Shown here: one piece after another, positions 20,969 to 34,468 of the stretch
Numbering within the stretch: the first letter of the stretch is position 1
How the letters are laid out: each line of letters begins with the position of its first letter
Source: Allochromatium vinosum DSM 180
GTDB lineage: Bacteria; Pseudomonadota; Gammaproteobacteria; Chromatiales; Chromatiaceae
Reading direction: 5' to 3'
NCBI RefSeq assembly: GCF_000025485.1
Contig: NC_013851.1
Coordinates: 1,713,154-1,777,153, forward strand
DNA: 64,000 bases
Translations under genes and position numbers: made by a program
Notes under the pieces: model-generated
What the model saw: only the letters and a program-made list of their open reading frames with translations
Told to the model about the DNA's origin: nothing
Databases searched by the model: none

Positions 20969-22123
20969 TCATTGCAGTCGCGCCGTTTGCGGATAGCCGA
21001 TCTCGGCGAGGAAGCGGCGCAGGTCACCAGTCTCTGGACTGCGCTTGGTCTCGGTGACGAAGCGGCGCACCAGCGGCAGCAGACGTTCGGCCTGCTCCTG
21101 ATCCAGCTCAAAGCACAGGCTTTCGGCATAGACACGTTGAACGGCATGTCGGCCCGAGTGCTTGCCAAGCACCAGCCGATGGTTGAGTCCGAGTTCGGCC
21201 GGATCGACGCCCTGATAATTCAGCGGATCCTTGATCAGACCATCGACATGGATACCGGCCTCATGCGTGAAAGCACCGGCGCCGACCAGACTCTTGTGCC
21301 AGGCGATCGGCTTGCCGGAGGCTTGGGCGACCAGGCTCGATAGCGCCGAGAAACGTTTCAGATCGACGCCGCAGTCGAGTCCCTGGACATGCCGGAGGCC
21401 CATGACGACCTCTTCGAGCGCCGCATTTCCGGCTCGCTCACCGAGACCGTGGACCGTGGTGTTGACATGGGTCGCGCCGGCACGGACCGCCGCCAGGGTG
21501 TTGGCGGTCGCCAGTCCGAGATCGTCATGCGCGTGCATCTCGATTTCGAGATCCACGCGGGCGCGCAGCGCGTGCAGCCGCTCGTAGAGACCGAAGGGAT
21601 CCATGAGTCCGACCGTGTCGGCGAAGCGGAAGCGCCGCGCGCCGGCGGCCTGAGCGGTCTCGGCCGCGCGCCATAGGAATTCGGAATCGGCGCGCGAAGC
21701 GTCCTCACCACCGACACAGACCTCCAACCCCAGATCCAGGGCCAAGCGAACCTTGCGCTCGATCTGGGCGAGCACCCAGCCCCGATCGCGCCCGAGCTTG
21801 CGGGCGATCTGCTGATCCGAAAGCGGCATGGAGAGGTCGACCAGTTGCACCCCGAGATCGCGGCATTGAACGATGTCGTCGGCCAGCATCCGCGTCCAGA
21901 CCATGAGCCGCGCCGAGAGTCCGAGTGCGGCCACGGCGCGGATCGACTCGCGTTCCTCCTCGCCCATCGCCGGGATACCGATCTCCAGCTCCGGGACGCC
22001 GAGCGCGTCGAGACCCTGCGCGATGGCCAGCTTCTCGTCGAGTGAGAAGGCCACGCCTGCCGACTGCTCGCCGTCGCGCAGGGTGGTGTCGTTGATGATG
22101 ACTGAATGCTGGGGGTTCGACAT
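20969..22123 (-). CDS. nifV: Homocitrate synthase NifV
   Basis: 384 residues from ATG 22123, which has GGAG six bases upstream; an ATG four codons earlier overlaps that site. It has the alpha-isopropylmalate/homocitrate synthase hallmarks [18 protein letters not shown] at the N-terminus, the metal-binding [12 protein letters not shown] motif (here [22 protein letters not shown]) and [14 protein letters not shown]. It condenses acetyl-CoA with 2-oxoglutarate to give homocitrate, an organic ligand of FeMo-co. It is the first gene of the nifVWZM operon and lies behind a sigma-54 promoter. The nif context separates it from leuA. Confidence 0.95.
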   Translation of the reverse strand: MSNPQHSVIINDTTLRDGEQSAGVAFSLDEKLAIAQGLDALGVPELEIGIPAMGEEERESIRAVAALGLSARLMVWTRMLADDIVQCRDLGVQLVDLSMPLSDQQIARKLGRDRGWVLAQIERKVRLALDLGLEVCVGGEDASRADSEFLWRAAETAQAAGARRFRFADTVGLMDPFGLYERLHALRARVDLEIEMHAHDDLGLATANTLAAVRAGATHVNTTVHGLGERAGNAALEEVVMGLRHVQGLDCGVDLKRFSALSSLVAQASGKPIAWHKSLVGAGAFTHEAGIHVDGLIKDPLNYQGVDPAELGLNHRLVLGKHSGRHAVQRVYAESLCFELDQEQAERLLPLVRRFVTETKRSPETGDLRRFLAEIGYPQTARLQ

Positions 22124-22156
22124 GGCTCGCTCCAAAAGACCTCTGGTGAAGCTCTA

Positions 22157-22172
22157 TGCACAAAGCGAGCCA
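22157..22172 (-). promoter_or_regulatory. Sigma-54 promoter of nifV
   Basis: On the minus strand the sequence TGGCTCGCTTTGTGCA matches the -24/-12 consensus TGGCAC-N5-TTGCA, with GG and GC separated by exactly ten bases. It lies 34 bases upstream of the nifV start, leaving room for transcription start near 22146. Confidence 0.8.
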
Positions 22173-22226
22173 GTTTATTTTACTTCTTCGTTTCAGATGC
22201 TTAGGACTTTCTCGCCGTCCAGTCCC

Positions 22227-22242
22227 TGTGTTATTTACGACA
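22227..22242. promoter_or_regulatory. NifA upstream activator site
   Basis: TGT-gttatttacg-ACA is an exact TGT-N10-ACA match. It lies about 60 bases upstream of the -24 element, a usual distance for NifA bound with IHF-assisted looping. Confidence 0.7.
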
Positions 22243-22296
22243 AAAGGGCGAGATTCATCCACTCTGCGCTTGTGGCAGGGTGCGTAGACGTCCCAT

Positions 22297-22324
22297 AAAA
22301 AAACCCCGCCGGTGAAGGCGGGGT
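22297..22324 (-). terminator. Rho-independent terminator of the radical SAM gene
   Basis: Stem CCCCGCC at 22304-22310 and GGCGGGG at 22317-22323 with a six-base loop (GGTGAA). Read leftward the stem runs into seven T residues (the A run at 22297-22303). It ends transcripts arriving from the gene at 22484-23659 before the nifV promoter. The space 22325-22483 holds nothing else recognised. Confidence 0.85.
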
Positions 22325-22483
22325 GAATCACCACTGAGGAAGTCAGAGAACGAGACAGAGGGACAAGCCTCAACTCTGCCGCTTTTCAGCAAGGCATTTT
22401 CAGTGCCAGCTTTTTGTAAGTGGCTGTTTTCACTTTTGTATCAGGCTTCTACACGCAGCGATCGATGTGGCGTATGACCGGGC

Positions 22484-23659
22484 TTACTGCAAATCGAGGC
22501 CGTTTTGACCTGGATTCGACCCGCTTGCACTCGATTGGTGCATCGGCGTCGAGGCGCGTTCTTCAGCGCGCCCCAGACCAATCCCCGCCACAGGCGTTCC
22601 GCAGTCCGGACAGATGCCATGCCGGACACGGTTCTCCAGCAGCTGAAAACCGTGACGGTGGATGAGCCGCGCGCCGCATCCGGGGCAATGGGTATCCTCG
22701 CCGCCATCGCCCGGCAGATTGCCGACATAGACATACCGCAAGCCGACCGCAAGCCCGATACCGGCAGCACGTCTGAGCGTCGCCGAGGGCGTGGGCATCA
22801 CATCGGCCATGTGATAGGCGCCATGGAACCGCGAGACGTGCCAGGGGATGTCGGGCGAGACCGAATGGATGAAGCGCGCGATGTCGCGCAATTCCTCGTC
22901 CGAGTCGTTGACGCCCGGAATCACCAGGGTCGTGACCTCCACCCATACACCGAGGGCGTGATAGCGACCGATGGCGTCGAGCACCGGCTGGAGCCTGACG
23001 CGGCTGATGTGACGGTAGCTCTCGTCGCGGAAGAACTTGAGATCCACGTTGGCCGCGTCCAGCACACCGGCCAGCTCGCGCTGGGGCGCCGCGTTGATGT
23101 AGCCGTTGGTGACGAAGATATTGATCAGCCCCGCCTCGCGCGCCAGACAGGCCGTCTCATAGGCCAGCTCATAGAAGATCGTCGGCTCGGTATAGGTGTA
23201 GGCGATGGAGCGCGCGCCCGCTGCCTGGGCCGCGCGCACGATCTGCGCCGGCGTCACCGGCTCGCCGGGCACCCGGTCGCCGAGTCGCGCCAGTTGGGGA
23301 CAGAGCGGCGTCCCGTCCGCCGACACGGCCTCGTCCGGCTCCAGATGCTTGGGAAGACGCTCGCGCGGCCACTGCGAGATCTCCCAGTTCTGGCAGAACT
23401 CACAGCGCAGACTACAGCCGACCGTGGCGATCGAATAGGCCGTCGATCCGGGATAGACATGGAACAGCGGCTTCTTTTCGATCGGATCGAGACTGCGCGA
23501 GACGATCCGATCGGCCACCAGCGTGAAGAGGGTGCCCTGACTGTTGTAGCGCACCGCGCAGACACCGCGACCCGCGTTCGGGATGATGCAGTCGTGTGGA
23601 CAGAGCCGGCACTGGACGCGCTTGGCGTCGAGCCGGTCGTAGAAGCGAGCCTCCTTCAT
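22484..23659 (-). CDS. amrS: AmmeMemoRadiSam-system radical SAM enzyme
   Basis: 391 residues. It has the radical SAM cluster motif GCSLRCEFCQNWEISQ (CxxxCxxC) near residue 82, after an N-terminal Cys cluster CRLCPHDCIIPNAGRGVCAVR, which is typical of the AmrS family. Other conserved parts are YTYTEPTIFYELAYETA, VDLKFFRDESYR and PWHVSRFHGAY. A second Cys pair set (CPGCGARLIHR, CPDCGTPV) forms a C-terminal zinc-ribbon-like tail. Reaction unknown for the family. Neither the AMMECR1 (AmrA) nor the Memo (AmrB) partner lies nearby. GGAGG precedes the start; a mobile-element-like hairpin begins about 18 bases upstream of it. Confidence 0.88.
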   Translation of the reverse strand: MKEARFYDRLDAKRVQCRLCPHDCIIPNAGRGVCAVRYNSQGTLFTLVADRIVSRSLDPIEKKPLFHVYPGSTAYSIATVGCSLRCEFCQNWEISQWPRERLPKHLEPDEAVSADGTPLCPQLARLGDRVPGEPVTPAQIVRAAQAAGARSIAYTYTEPTIFYELAYETACLAREAGLINIFVTNGYINAAPQRELAGVLDAANVDLKFFRDESYRHISRVRLQPVLDAIGRYHALGVWVEVTTLVIPGVNDSDEELRDIARFIHSVSPDIPWHVSRFHGAYHMADVMPTPSATLRRAAGIGLAVGLRYVYVGNLPGDGGEDTHCPGCGARLIHRHGFQLLENRVRHGICPDCGTPVAGIGLGRAEERASTPMHQSSASGSNPGQNGLDLQ

Positions 23660-23671
23660 CAGTTCCTCCGC

Positions 23672-24056
23672 GAGAAACCCCGTCCTTCAGGGCGGGGAGG
23701 GATAGTGGCTACGACCGTGCAGTCGCCGGAAACAGGTGCAGGCTTTCCACCTGCCGGGCCGCGAGGCTCTGCCCGTAAGGGCCTGGTGACGGTGCGGCGT
23801 CTCACGACGCCACACGCTCCCCTCGCCAATGTGTGCAACCGGCTCCCGCTGGCGCGGCGATCAAAACCTTCGACGCTTTACCTTTCGCCTGCATCATTTC
23901 GACCTTTCAGAGCGGCGGACTGAGGAAGCATCCGCCGGTGAGTCTTAGCGACCTGTTGCATACGTAGCCCCTTTCGACCGTCCTGGTCAGGCGGGCTGAG
24001 GCTGGTCAACCCAGCTTGCTCTCACAAGCTCCGGCCTTCAGGCCGGGGTAGTTGAC
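23672..24056. mobile_element. Non-autonomous IS200/IS605-like element (hairpin-bounded, no transposase)
   Basis: A block of about 385 bases between two leftward genes, bounded by two hairpins with the same TTCA loop: CCCCGTCC/GGGCGGGG at 23678-23697 and CTCCGGCC/GGCCGGGG at 24029-24048, the latter followed by TAGTTGAC. Subterminal imperfect hairpins are the TnpA recognition signals of IS200/IS605 elements. There is no inverted terminal repeat pair or target duplication, as expected for this family. No TnpA, TnpB or IscB frame remains inside. Exact ends are uncertain by several bases. Confidence 0.6.
23700..24012. ncRNA. Candidate HEARO/omega-RNA-like structured RNA inside the element
   Basis: The interior folds into many perfect stems: CAGGTG/CACCTG at 23733-23753; GCCC-GTAA-GGGC at 23771-23782; GGCGTC-TCAC-GACGCC at 23796-23811; CGGCGGA/TCCGCCG at 23913-23937; GACC/GGTC at 23976-23988. 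It keeps no protein similarity. From memory the layout and wording resemble the HEARO RNA (omega-RNA) of IscB elements. Strand is unclear: GTAA is a GNRA loop on the plus strand, but GTGA on the minus strand is one for the next stem. No nuclease gene accompanies it. Confidence 0.4.
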
Positions 24057-24088
24057 GTTCGGACCCTCCCAAACAGACCACAGGCCGC

Positions 24089-26932
<2,844 letters not shown>

Positions 26933-27067
26933 GGTACAAAGGCTCGGATGGCTGAAACCAGAGTGTCATTTGAGCCGTTTCGATCCTCGATGCAAGCGTT
27001 TTCCGTGCGCAACCCGCCTGCACTGCGGGGGCGCGCCAGGCGTCCCCCACAGCGCTCGTCGTCAATC

Positions 27068-27502
27068 TCAGGCGGCCGCCGCCTGGACCTGGCGAAGCAG
27101 TTCGCCGGGGGCGAGCACGGGCAGGGTGGCCGCGTCGAAGTCGGGCGCATTGAGTGAGATCACACGATCGAGTCCGTTGACACGGGCACACTCGTGGATG
27201 AGTGCATCGTCGAAATAGCGCCAACCCAGCCCCATGGCCGAGTCGATGACCTCGGCATCGACTGGAGCGATCTCGAGCATGGCGCGCAATGCGCTCAGTT
27301 TGGCACTCGCGCCCGGATAACCGTGGGTGCGCGCGAGGAGGTCGTGGAGCGACTCGATCGTCGCGGCGCAGACATAGCCGGTGATATGGCCAGTGGCGGC
27401 CAGCGTCAGGGCGGCGGAAGATTCGGGCGCGGGATGCTCCGCGTTGGTCAGGGCATCGACCAGTACACTGATGTCGAACAGTGTCTTGAGCGGTGGGTTC
27501 AT
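27068..27502 (-). CDS. PIN-domain ribonuclease, VapC-like
   Basis: 144 residues from ATG 27502 (MNPPLKTLFDISVLVDAL). Acidic residues typical of the PIN active site are visible: Asp in LFDISVLVDAL near residue 9-16, Glu in AATIESLHDLL, and the pair in RYFDDALIHECARVNG, followed by VISLNAPDF. PIN proteins cut RNA and are usually toxins of VapBC pairs. No antitoxin-like frame was found directly upstream or downstream, so it is orphaned or has a distant partner. The usual VapC size is 130-150. Confidence 0.78.
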   Translation of the reverse strand: MNPPLKTLFDISVLVDALTNAEHPAPESSAALTLAATGHITGYVCAATIESLHDLLARTHGYPGASAKLSALRAMLEIAPVDAEVIDSAMGLGWRYFDDALIHECARVNGLDRVISLNAPDFDAATLPVLAPGELLRQVQAAAA

Positions 27503-27906
27503 GGTGTCACTCCTGTTTACATCGATGATCCGCCGGGACCGTCGATCCGGCCCCGTGAGTGCGCCGAACGGACTGCGTGCGTCCATCACCCGTAGGGTTC
27601 ACTCGCGCGAAGAGAATCCCGGCGACTCCAGCCGCTCGGGTGGTTGAAACCGGTGTATCGAACGCTGGAGGCGGGATGGGGTGCCCAATCGCGCTGAGAC
27701 GGGGCGGGCGAACTGGAGACTGGCGAATGCCAGCCTCCCGGATACCTTTGATGTGTATGGTTTCCGGGAGGCCAAAAGGCCCGGGGAGCGACTCCTGGAT
27801 GAGGCTGAGCATCTCCTTGAATGTCCCTGCTCGTCGTCATCGAATGGTCGTATTCTAAACGGCGTTCGGGTTCAGACAAGCGATTTTTGATCCACGCGGC
27901 CGGGCT
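27503..27906. other. Intergenic region with inverted repeat, no gene recognised
   Basis: About 400 bases between the PIN gene and glgP. Several short frames are open on both strands, but none has a recognisable family or a good start, so none is called. A 10-base inverted repeat lies inside (27733-27772). The right end (27830-27900) is more AT-rich. Confidence 0.4.
27733..27772. repeat. Inverted repeat between PIN gene and glgP
   Basis: GCCTCCCGGA at 27733-27742 and TCCGGGAGGC at 27763-27772, perfect over ten bases with a 20-base spacer. No T run follows on either strand, so a simple terminator is unlikely. Confidence 0.55.
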
Positions 27907-30420
<2,514 letters not shown>

Positions 30421-30517
30421 GGGTGTCCTCTCGTCGTTCTTGGGCGGGGAATTCGCCACGCGACTCTAAAACGCCTGAATGCGGGCGTCCACCACGAAAC
30501 CGTGACCGCCGGACGGC

Positions 30518-32092
30518 TTAGACGAAGGTCAGGACGAAACGGCTGCCCTGCGGTTTGACGTCCGTGTAGGTCAGGCGAATGCCGTTGGATTCGGCCAGCT
30601 CGCGGGCGATGTAGAGTCCGAGTCCGGTGCCCTGGCTCCGGGTGGTGAAGAACGGGTTGAAGATGTCGCGCGCGGTCCTCGGGTCGATCCCCGGACCGGC
30701 GTCACGAACCTCCAGACGGATCCCGTCCGGATCGCTCCCCAGCCGCAGTTGGATGTGTGCCGGTTCATCGGGTCCGTGCCCGTGGACGAGCGCGTTCTCG
30801 CACAGGTTGGCCAGGATCTGATGCAGATGACGCGGGTCGGTCTCGATGTCGAGCGGACGCGCCTCGATCAGCACCTGGAGTCTGGAGTCGTCGAGTCCAT
30901 GCTGTTCGCGAAAGTCCTCGGCGAAGGCCAGGGTCCAGGCCGCCAGCTCGATCGGACGCGGCTCGACCTGATTGCCGCGCGAGAGCTGGAGCACGCTGCG
31001 CACCGTCTCCTCGATGCGCGCGCTGTTGCGCTGGACGATGTCGAGCAGATGCCGGTCCTCGTCCGACAGGGCCGGGCCTTCCGAGAGGAGCTGGCCGGCG
31101 TGACTGATGGCGCTCAGCGGATTGCGGATGTTGTGGGCGATGCTGGCCGTCAGGGTGCCGAGCGAGGCGAGCTTGATCTGCTGGGCTTCGTGCTCGGCCT
31201 CCTGATTGTCGCGGAGATAGACGACGACACCATTGGCGCACCTGTGTCCGAGTCGCTTGAGCGAGACCCGAACCTGACGGTCGGCGATGGTCAGACGCCC
31301 CTCACGCGGCGAGCCGGCACGGATCTGGGCGGCGAGCCACTGATTCAGTTCGACCGAGAGTTCCTGGAGCGCGGTGCCCGACTTGGCGCGCCGTACATCG
31401 AGCAAATGCAGCGCGGCGGTATTGATCAGCCGCAGCCGTCGTTCGCCGTCGGCGACCAGGATGCCGGTCCCGATGCTCTGGATGATGAACTCGTTGAGCT
31501 GTGAGAGATCGTCGATGTCGACCTGGCGCCGCGCGGCCAGCGCCTCGGCCGAACGCACCCGGCGGTAGAGAACATGGGCCAGCAGGGCGACCGTGAAGAA
31601 GAGCAGACCCAGCAAGCCGGCCTGGGTGAAGGAGATCGCCCGGCTGCCGCCGAGCATGGCGCTGTAGATCTGCTCGCTGATGACCGTCAGCGAGGCCAGG
31701 GCCGCAAACAGCAGCGACAGCCGCCCTTCGAGCATGAGCGCGCCGGCCGCCACGGCGAGCGCAATCAGGATTCCCAGCCCGCTGGTGACACCGCCGGCGG
31801 TGTGCATGAGCGCGGTGTAGACGAGGATGTCGGTGAAGATAGCGAGCTGGACCTGACTGATCCGTGACGGCCGGCGCAGTGAGAGTCCGAGTCCGCTGAG
31901 TAGCACCAGCACCGCATAGACCACGAGCACATTCCAGGCGAGTTGGTTGTCGGAGCGGGCGAGTGCCGGGTCGCTGGCCGCGGGCGAGAAGGCCAGCACC
32001 AGACCGACGACCATCAGCAGCCGGAAGAGAAAGAGCCAGCGCAGGGCGCTCCAGCTCGGATAAACGGATTCGGTTCCGGGTTCGACATCCAT
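30518..32092 (-). CDS. pilS: PilS-like sensor histidine kinase
   Basis: 524 residues. About six membrane helices occupy residues 15-180, followed by a PAS-like domain (about 200-300), HisKA with [20 protein letters not shown] (phospho-His about residue 320) and HATPase_c ([31 protein letters not shown]). This six-helix-PAS-kinase arrangement is that of PilS, which with PilR and sigma-54 controls type IV pilin transcription. No pilR or pilin gene is adjacent, so the name rests on architecture. It is divergent from sucC. Confidence 0.75.
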   Translation of the reverse strand: MDVEPGTESVYPSWSALRWLFLFRLLMVVGLVLAFSPAASDPALARSDNQLAWNVLVVYAVLVLLSGLGLSLRRPSRISQVQLAIFTDILVYTALMHTAGGVTSGLGILIALAVAAGALMLEGRLSLLFAALASLTVISEQIYSAMLGGSRAISFTQAGLLGLLFFTVALLAHVLYRRVRSAEALAARRQVDIDDLSQLNEFIIQSIGTGILVADGERRLRLINTAALHLLDVRRAKSGTALQELSVELNQWLAAQIRAGSPREGRLTIADRQVRVSLKRLGHRCANGVVVYLRDNQEAEHEAQQIKLASLGTLTASIAHNIRNPLSAISHAGQLLSEGPALSDEDRHLLDIVQRNSARIEETVRSVLQLSRGNQVEPRPIELAAWTLAFAEDFREQHGLDDSRLQVLIEARPLDIETDPRHLHQILANLCENALVHGHGPDEPAHIQLRLGSDPDGIRLEVRDAGPGIDPRTARDIFNPFFTTRSQGTGLGLYIARELAESNGIRLTYTDVKPQGSRFVLTFV

Positions 32093-32234
32093 CGGGGTTG
32101 GGTGGGCCAGGGGCGCGCGATCGAGAAAGACCAGACCCGCCAGACGCGACGGGCATTCGATTGTATTATGCGCCGACCAAGCCGTTTCGCCGATCGCCTG
32201 CGGGCATCGTGCGCCTCATTCACGGTCGATCCGA

Positions 32235-33443
32235 ATGAACTTACACGAATTTCAAGCCAAACAGTTGTTGCGGGAGCGCGGACTCGCGGTCCCGGATGGA
32301 GTCCTGGTCGAGCGTCCCGAGGCCGCACGCGACGCCTGCGTTCAGCTCGGCGGCACGCGCTGGGCGGTCAAGGCGCAGATCCACAGCGGCGGTCGCGGCA
32401 AGGCTGGGGGCGTAGTGCTGGTCGACAGTCCCGAGCAGGCCGAGAGCGAGACGCGCCGTCTGCTCGGCTCACGGCTCGTCACGCTCCAGAGCGGGCCGGA
32501 CGGGCTGCCGGTCGGATCAGTCCTGATCGAACGCCCGACCGCCATCGCGCGCGAGCTCTATCTGAGTCTGCTGGTCGATCGCGCCAGCGAGCGGTTGCTG
32601 TTCGTCGCCTCGGCGGCCGGCGGCATGGACATCGAGACGGTGGCGGCCGAAACGCCCGAGCGGATTCTCAAGGTCGCGCTGCATCCGGTGGTCGGCTTCC
32701 AGCCTTACAAGGCGCGCCGGCTCGGCTTCGGGCTGGGATTGGACGAAAGCCAGATCAAGGCGCTCGGTACGCTGATGGATGGACTCTATCGGCTCTTCGT
32801 CGACACGGACGCCAGCCTGATCGAGATCAATCCGCTGGTCGTCACCGACACGGGCGAGCTGCTGGCGCTCGATGCCAAGATCACGCTCGACGACAACGCG
32901 CTCATGCGTCATCCGGCACTGGCCGCACTCCGCGACCCGAGTCAGGAAGACCCGCGCGAGGCGGCGGCGCGGGCGCACGATCTCAACTACATCAGTCTCG
33001 ACGGCAACATCGGCTGTATGGTCAATGGGGCTGGGCTGGCGATGGCGACCATGGATCTGATCAAGCTCCAGGGCGGACGGCCGGCCAACTTCCTCGATGT
33101 CGGCGGCGGGGCGACGGCGGCGCGCGTGGCCGAGGCGTTCAAGCTCATTCTCTCCGACCCCAAGGTCGCCTCGATCCTGGTCAACATCTTCGGCGGTATC
33201 GTGCGCTGTGACCTGATCGCCGAGGGGATCATCCAGGCGGTGCGCGAGGTTGGGGTGTCGGTGCCGATCGTGGTGCGCCTGGAAGGCACCAATGCGCCGC
33301 AGGGGTTGCAACTGCTCGCCGACAGCGGGCTGGCGCTTCAGACGGCCGGCGAACTCGACGCGGCCGCGACACTGGCGGTCGAAGCCGCGCGGCGTGGTAT
33401 CGGCGCATCATCGAACACCGTGGAAGAGGAGGGCCGCCCATGA
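32235..33443 (+). CDS. sucC: Succinyl-CoA synthetase (ADP-forming) beta subunit
   Basis: 402 residues starting [22 protein letters not shown]. It has the ATP-grasp part ([46 protein letters not shown]) and the CoA-ligase end ([34 protein letters not shown]). It forms the alpha2beta2 or alphabeta enzyme of the TCA cycle with SucD. Its stop overlaps the sucD start by four bases (ATGA). Confidence 0.97.
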   Translation: MNLHEFQAKQLLRERGLAVPDGVLVERPEAARDACVQLGGTRWAVKAQIHSGGRGKAGGVVLVDSPEQAESETRRLLGSRLVTLQSGPDGLPVGSVLIERPTAIARELYLSLLVDRASERLLFVASAAGGMDIETVAAETPERILKVALHPVVGFQPYKARRLGFGLGLDESQIKALGTLMDGLYRLFVDTDASLIEINPLVVTDTGELLALDAKITLDDNALMRHPALAALRDPSQEDPREAAARAHDLNYISLDGNIGCMVNGAGLAMATMDLIKLQGGRPANFLDVGGGATAARVAEAFKLILSDPKVASILVNIFGGIVRCDLIAEGIIQAVREVGVSVPIVVRLEGTNAPQGLQLLADSGLALQTAGELDAAATLAVEAARRGIGASSNTVEEEGRP

Positions 33444-34315
33444 GCATCCTGGTCGACGCCAAGACGCGTGTCATCTGTCAGGGCTTCACCGGCAAGCAGG
33501 GGACGTTCCACAGCGAGCAGGCCATCGCCTACGGCACCCATCTGGTCGGCGGCGTGACGCCCGGCAAGGGCGGACAGCGCCATCTCGACCGGCCGGTGTT
33601 CGACACCGTGAGCGATGCCGTGCGCGAAACGGGCGCGGATGCCAGCATGATCTATGTACCGGCGCGCTTTGCCGCCGATGCCATCCTGGAGGCAGCCGAC
33701 GCCGGGATTCGGGTCATCGTCTGTATCACCGAGGGCATCCCGGTGCTCGACATGCTGCGGGTCAAGGCGGCGCTCAGCGGGACGGGGGCGGTGCTGATTG
33801 GTCCGAACTGTCCGGGTGTCATCACGCCGGGCGCGTGCAAGATCGGCATCATGCCGGGACACATCCACCAGCCGGGACGGGTCGGGATCGTCTCGCGCTC
33901 GGGCACCCTGACCTATGAGGCGGTCTATCAGACCACCCAGGCCGGTCTGGGTCAGAGCACCTGTGTCGGCATCGGCGGCGATCCGATTCACGGGCTGGAT
34001 TTCATCGACTGTCTGCGCCTGTTCGAGCGCGACCCCCAGACCGAGGGCATCATCCTGGTCGGCGAGATCGGCGGCGAAGCCGAGGAGGCGGCCGCCGAGG
34101 TCATCCGGACCGAGATCAGCAAGCCGGTGGTGGCCTATATCGCCGGGGTCACGGCGCCGGCAGGCAAGCGGATGGGACATGCGGGGGCCATCGTCACGGG
34201 GGGCGCGGGCACGGCCGAAGGCAAGTATGCGGCGCTGGAGGCGGCCGGCGTGCTGACCGTGCGCTCACCGGCTCAGATGGGGGCGCGGTTGGCCGAGCGG
34301 TTGCGGGGCGCCTGA
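33440..34315 (+). CDS. sucD: Succinyl-CoA synthetase alpha subunit
   Basis: 291 residues. The CoA-binding Rossmann fold starts [42 protein letters not shown] and [12 protein letters not shown] follow. The phosphorylated histidine lies in [20 protein letters not shown] near residue 248. Start overlaps sucC. A strong hairpin follows the stop. Confidence 0.97.
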   Translation: MSILVDAKTRVICQGFTGKQGTFHSEQAIAYGTHLVGGVTPGKGGQRHLDRPVFDTVSDAVRETGADASMIYVPARFAADAILEAADAGIRVIVCITEGIPVLDMLRVKAALSGTGAVLIGPNCPGVITPGACKIGIMPGHIHQPGRVGIVSRSGTLTYEAVYQTTQAGLGQSTCVGIGGDPIHGLDFIDCLRLFERDPQTEGIILVGEIGGEAEEAAAEVIRTEISKPVVAYIAGVTAPAGKRMGHAGAIVTGGAGTAEGKYAALEAAGVLTVRSPAQMGARLAERLRGA

Positions 34316-34337
34316 GCATCTACTCCGAACGACCAGG

Positions 34338-34359
34338 GGCCGACCCAGCCGGGTCGGCC
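34338..34359 (+). terminator. Hairpin terminator after sucCD
   Basis: GGCCGACCC at 34338-34346 and GGGTCGGCC at 34351-34359, a perfect nine-base stem with loop AGCC. Only two T residues follow, so release may be weak or need Rho. Confidence 0.55.
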
Positions 34360-34468
34360 TTCACGCCCGATGTGCCCCTTCCGCTCAAATTGCCCAACTG
34401 TCATACTGGGATTCAGAACGCGACCGGCTCGAATCGACGAGTCCGCCTTTGGACAGACGGCCCATATC

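Noticed and set aside
22505-23923. 472-codon frame running from opposite amrS into the mobile-element block
   Set aside because: Most of it is the reverse of amrS; the remainder crosses structured non-coding DNA.
27507-27879. Short leftward frames between the PIN gene and glgP as possible antitoxin
   Set aside because: No antitoxin-like DNA-binding motif, poor starts, and several overlapping alternatives.
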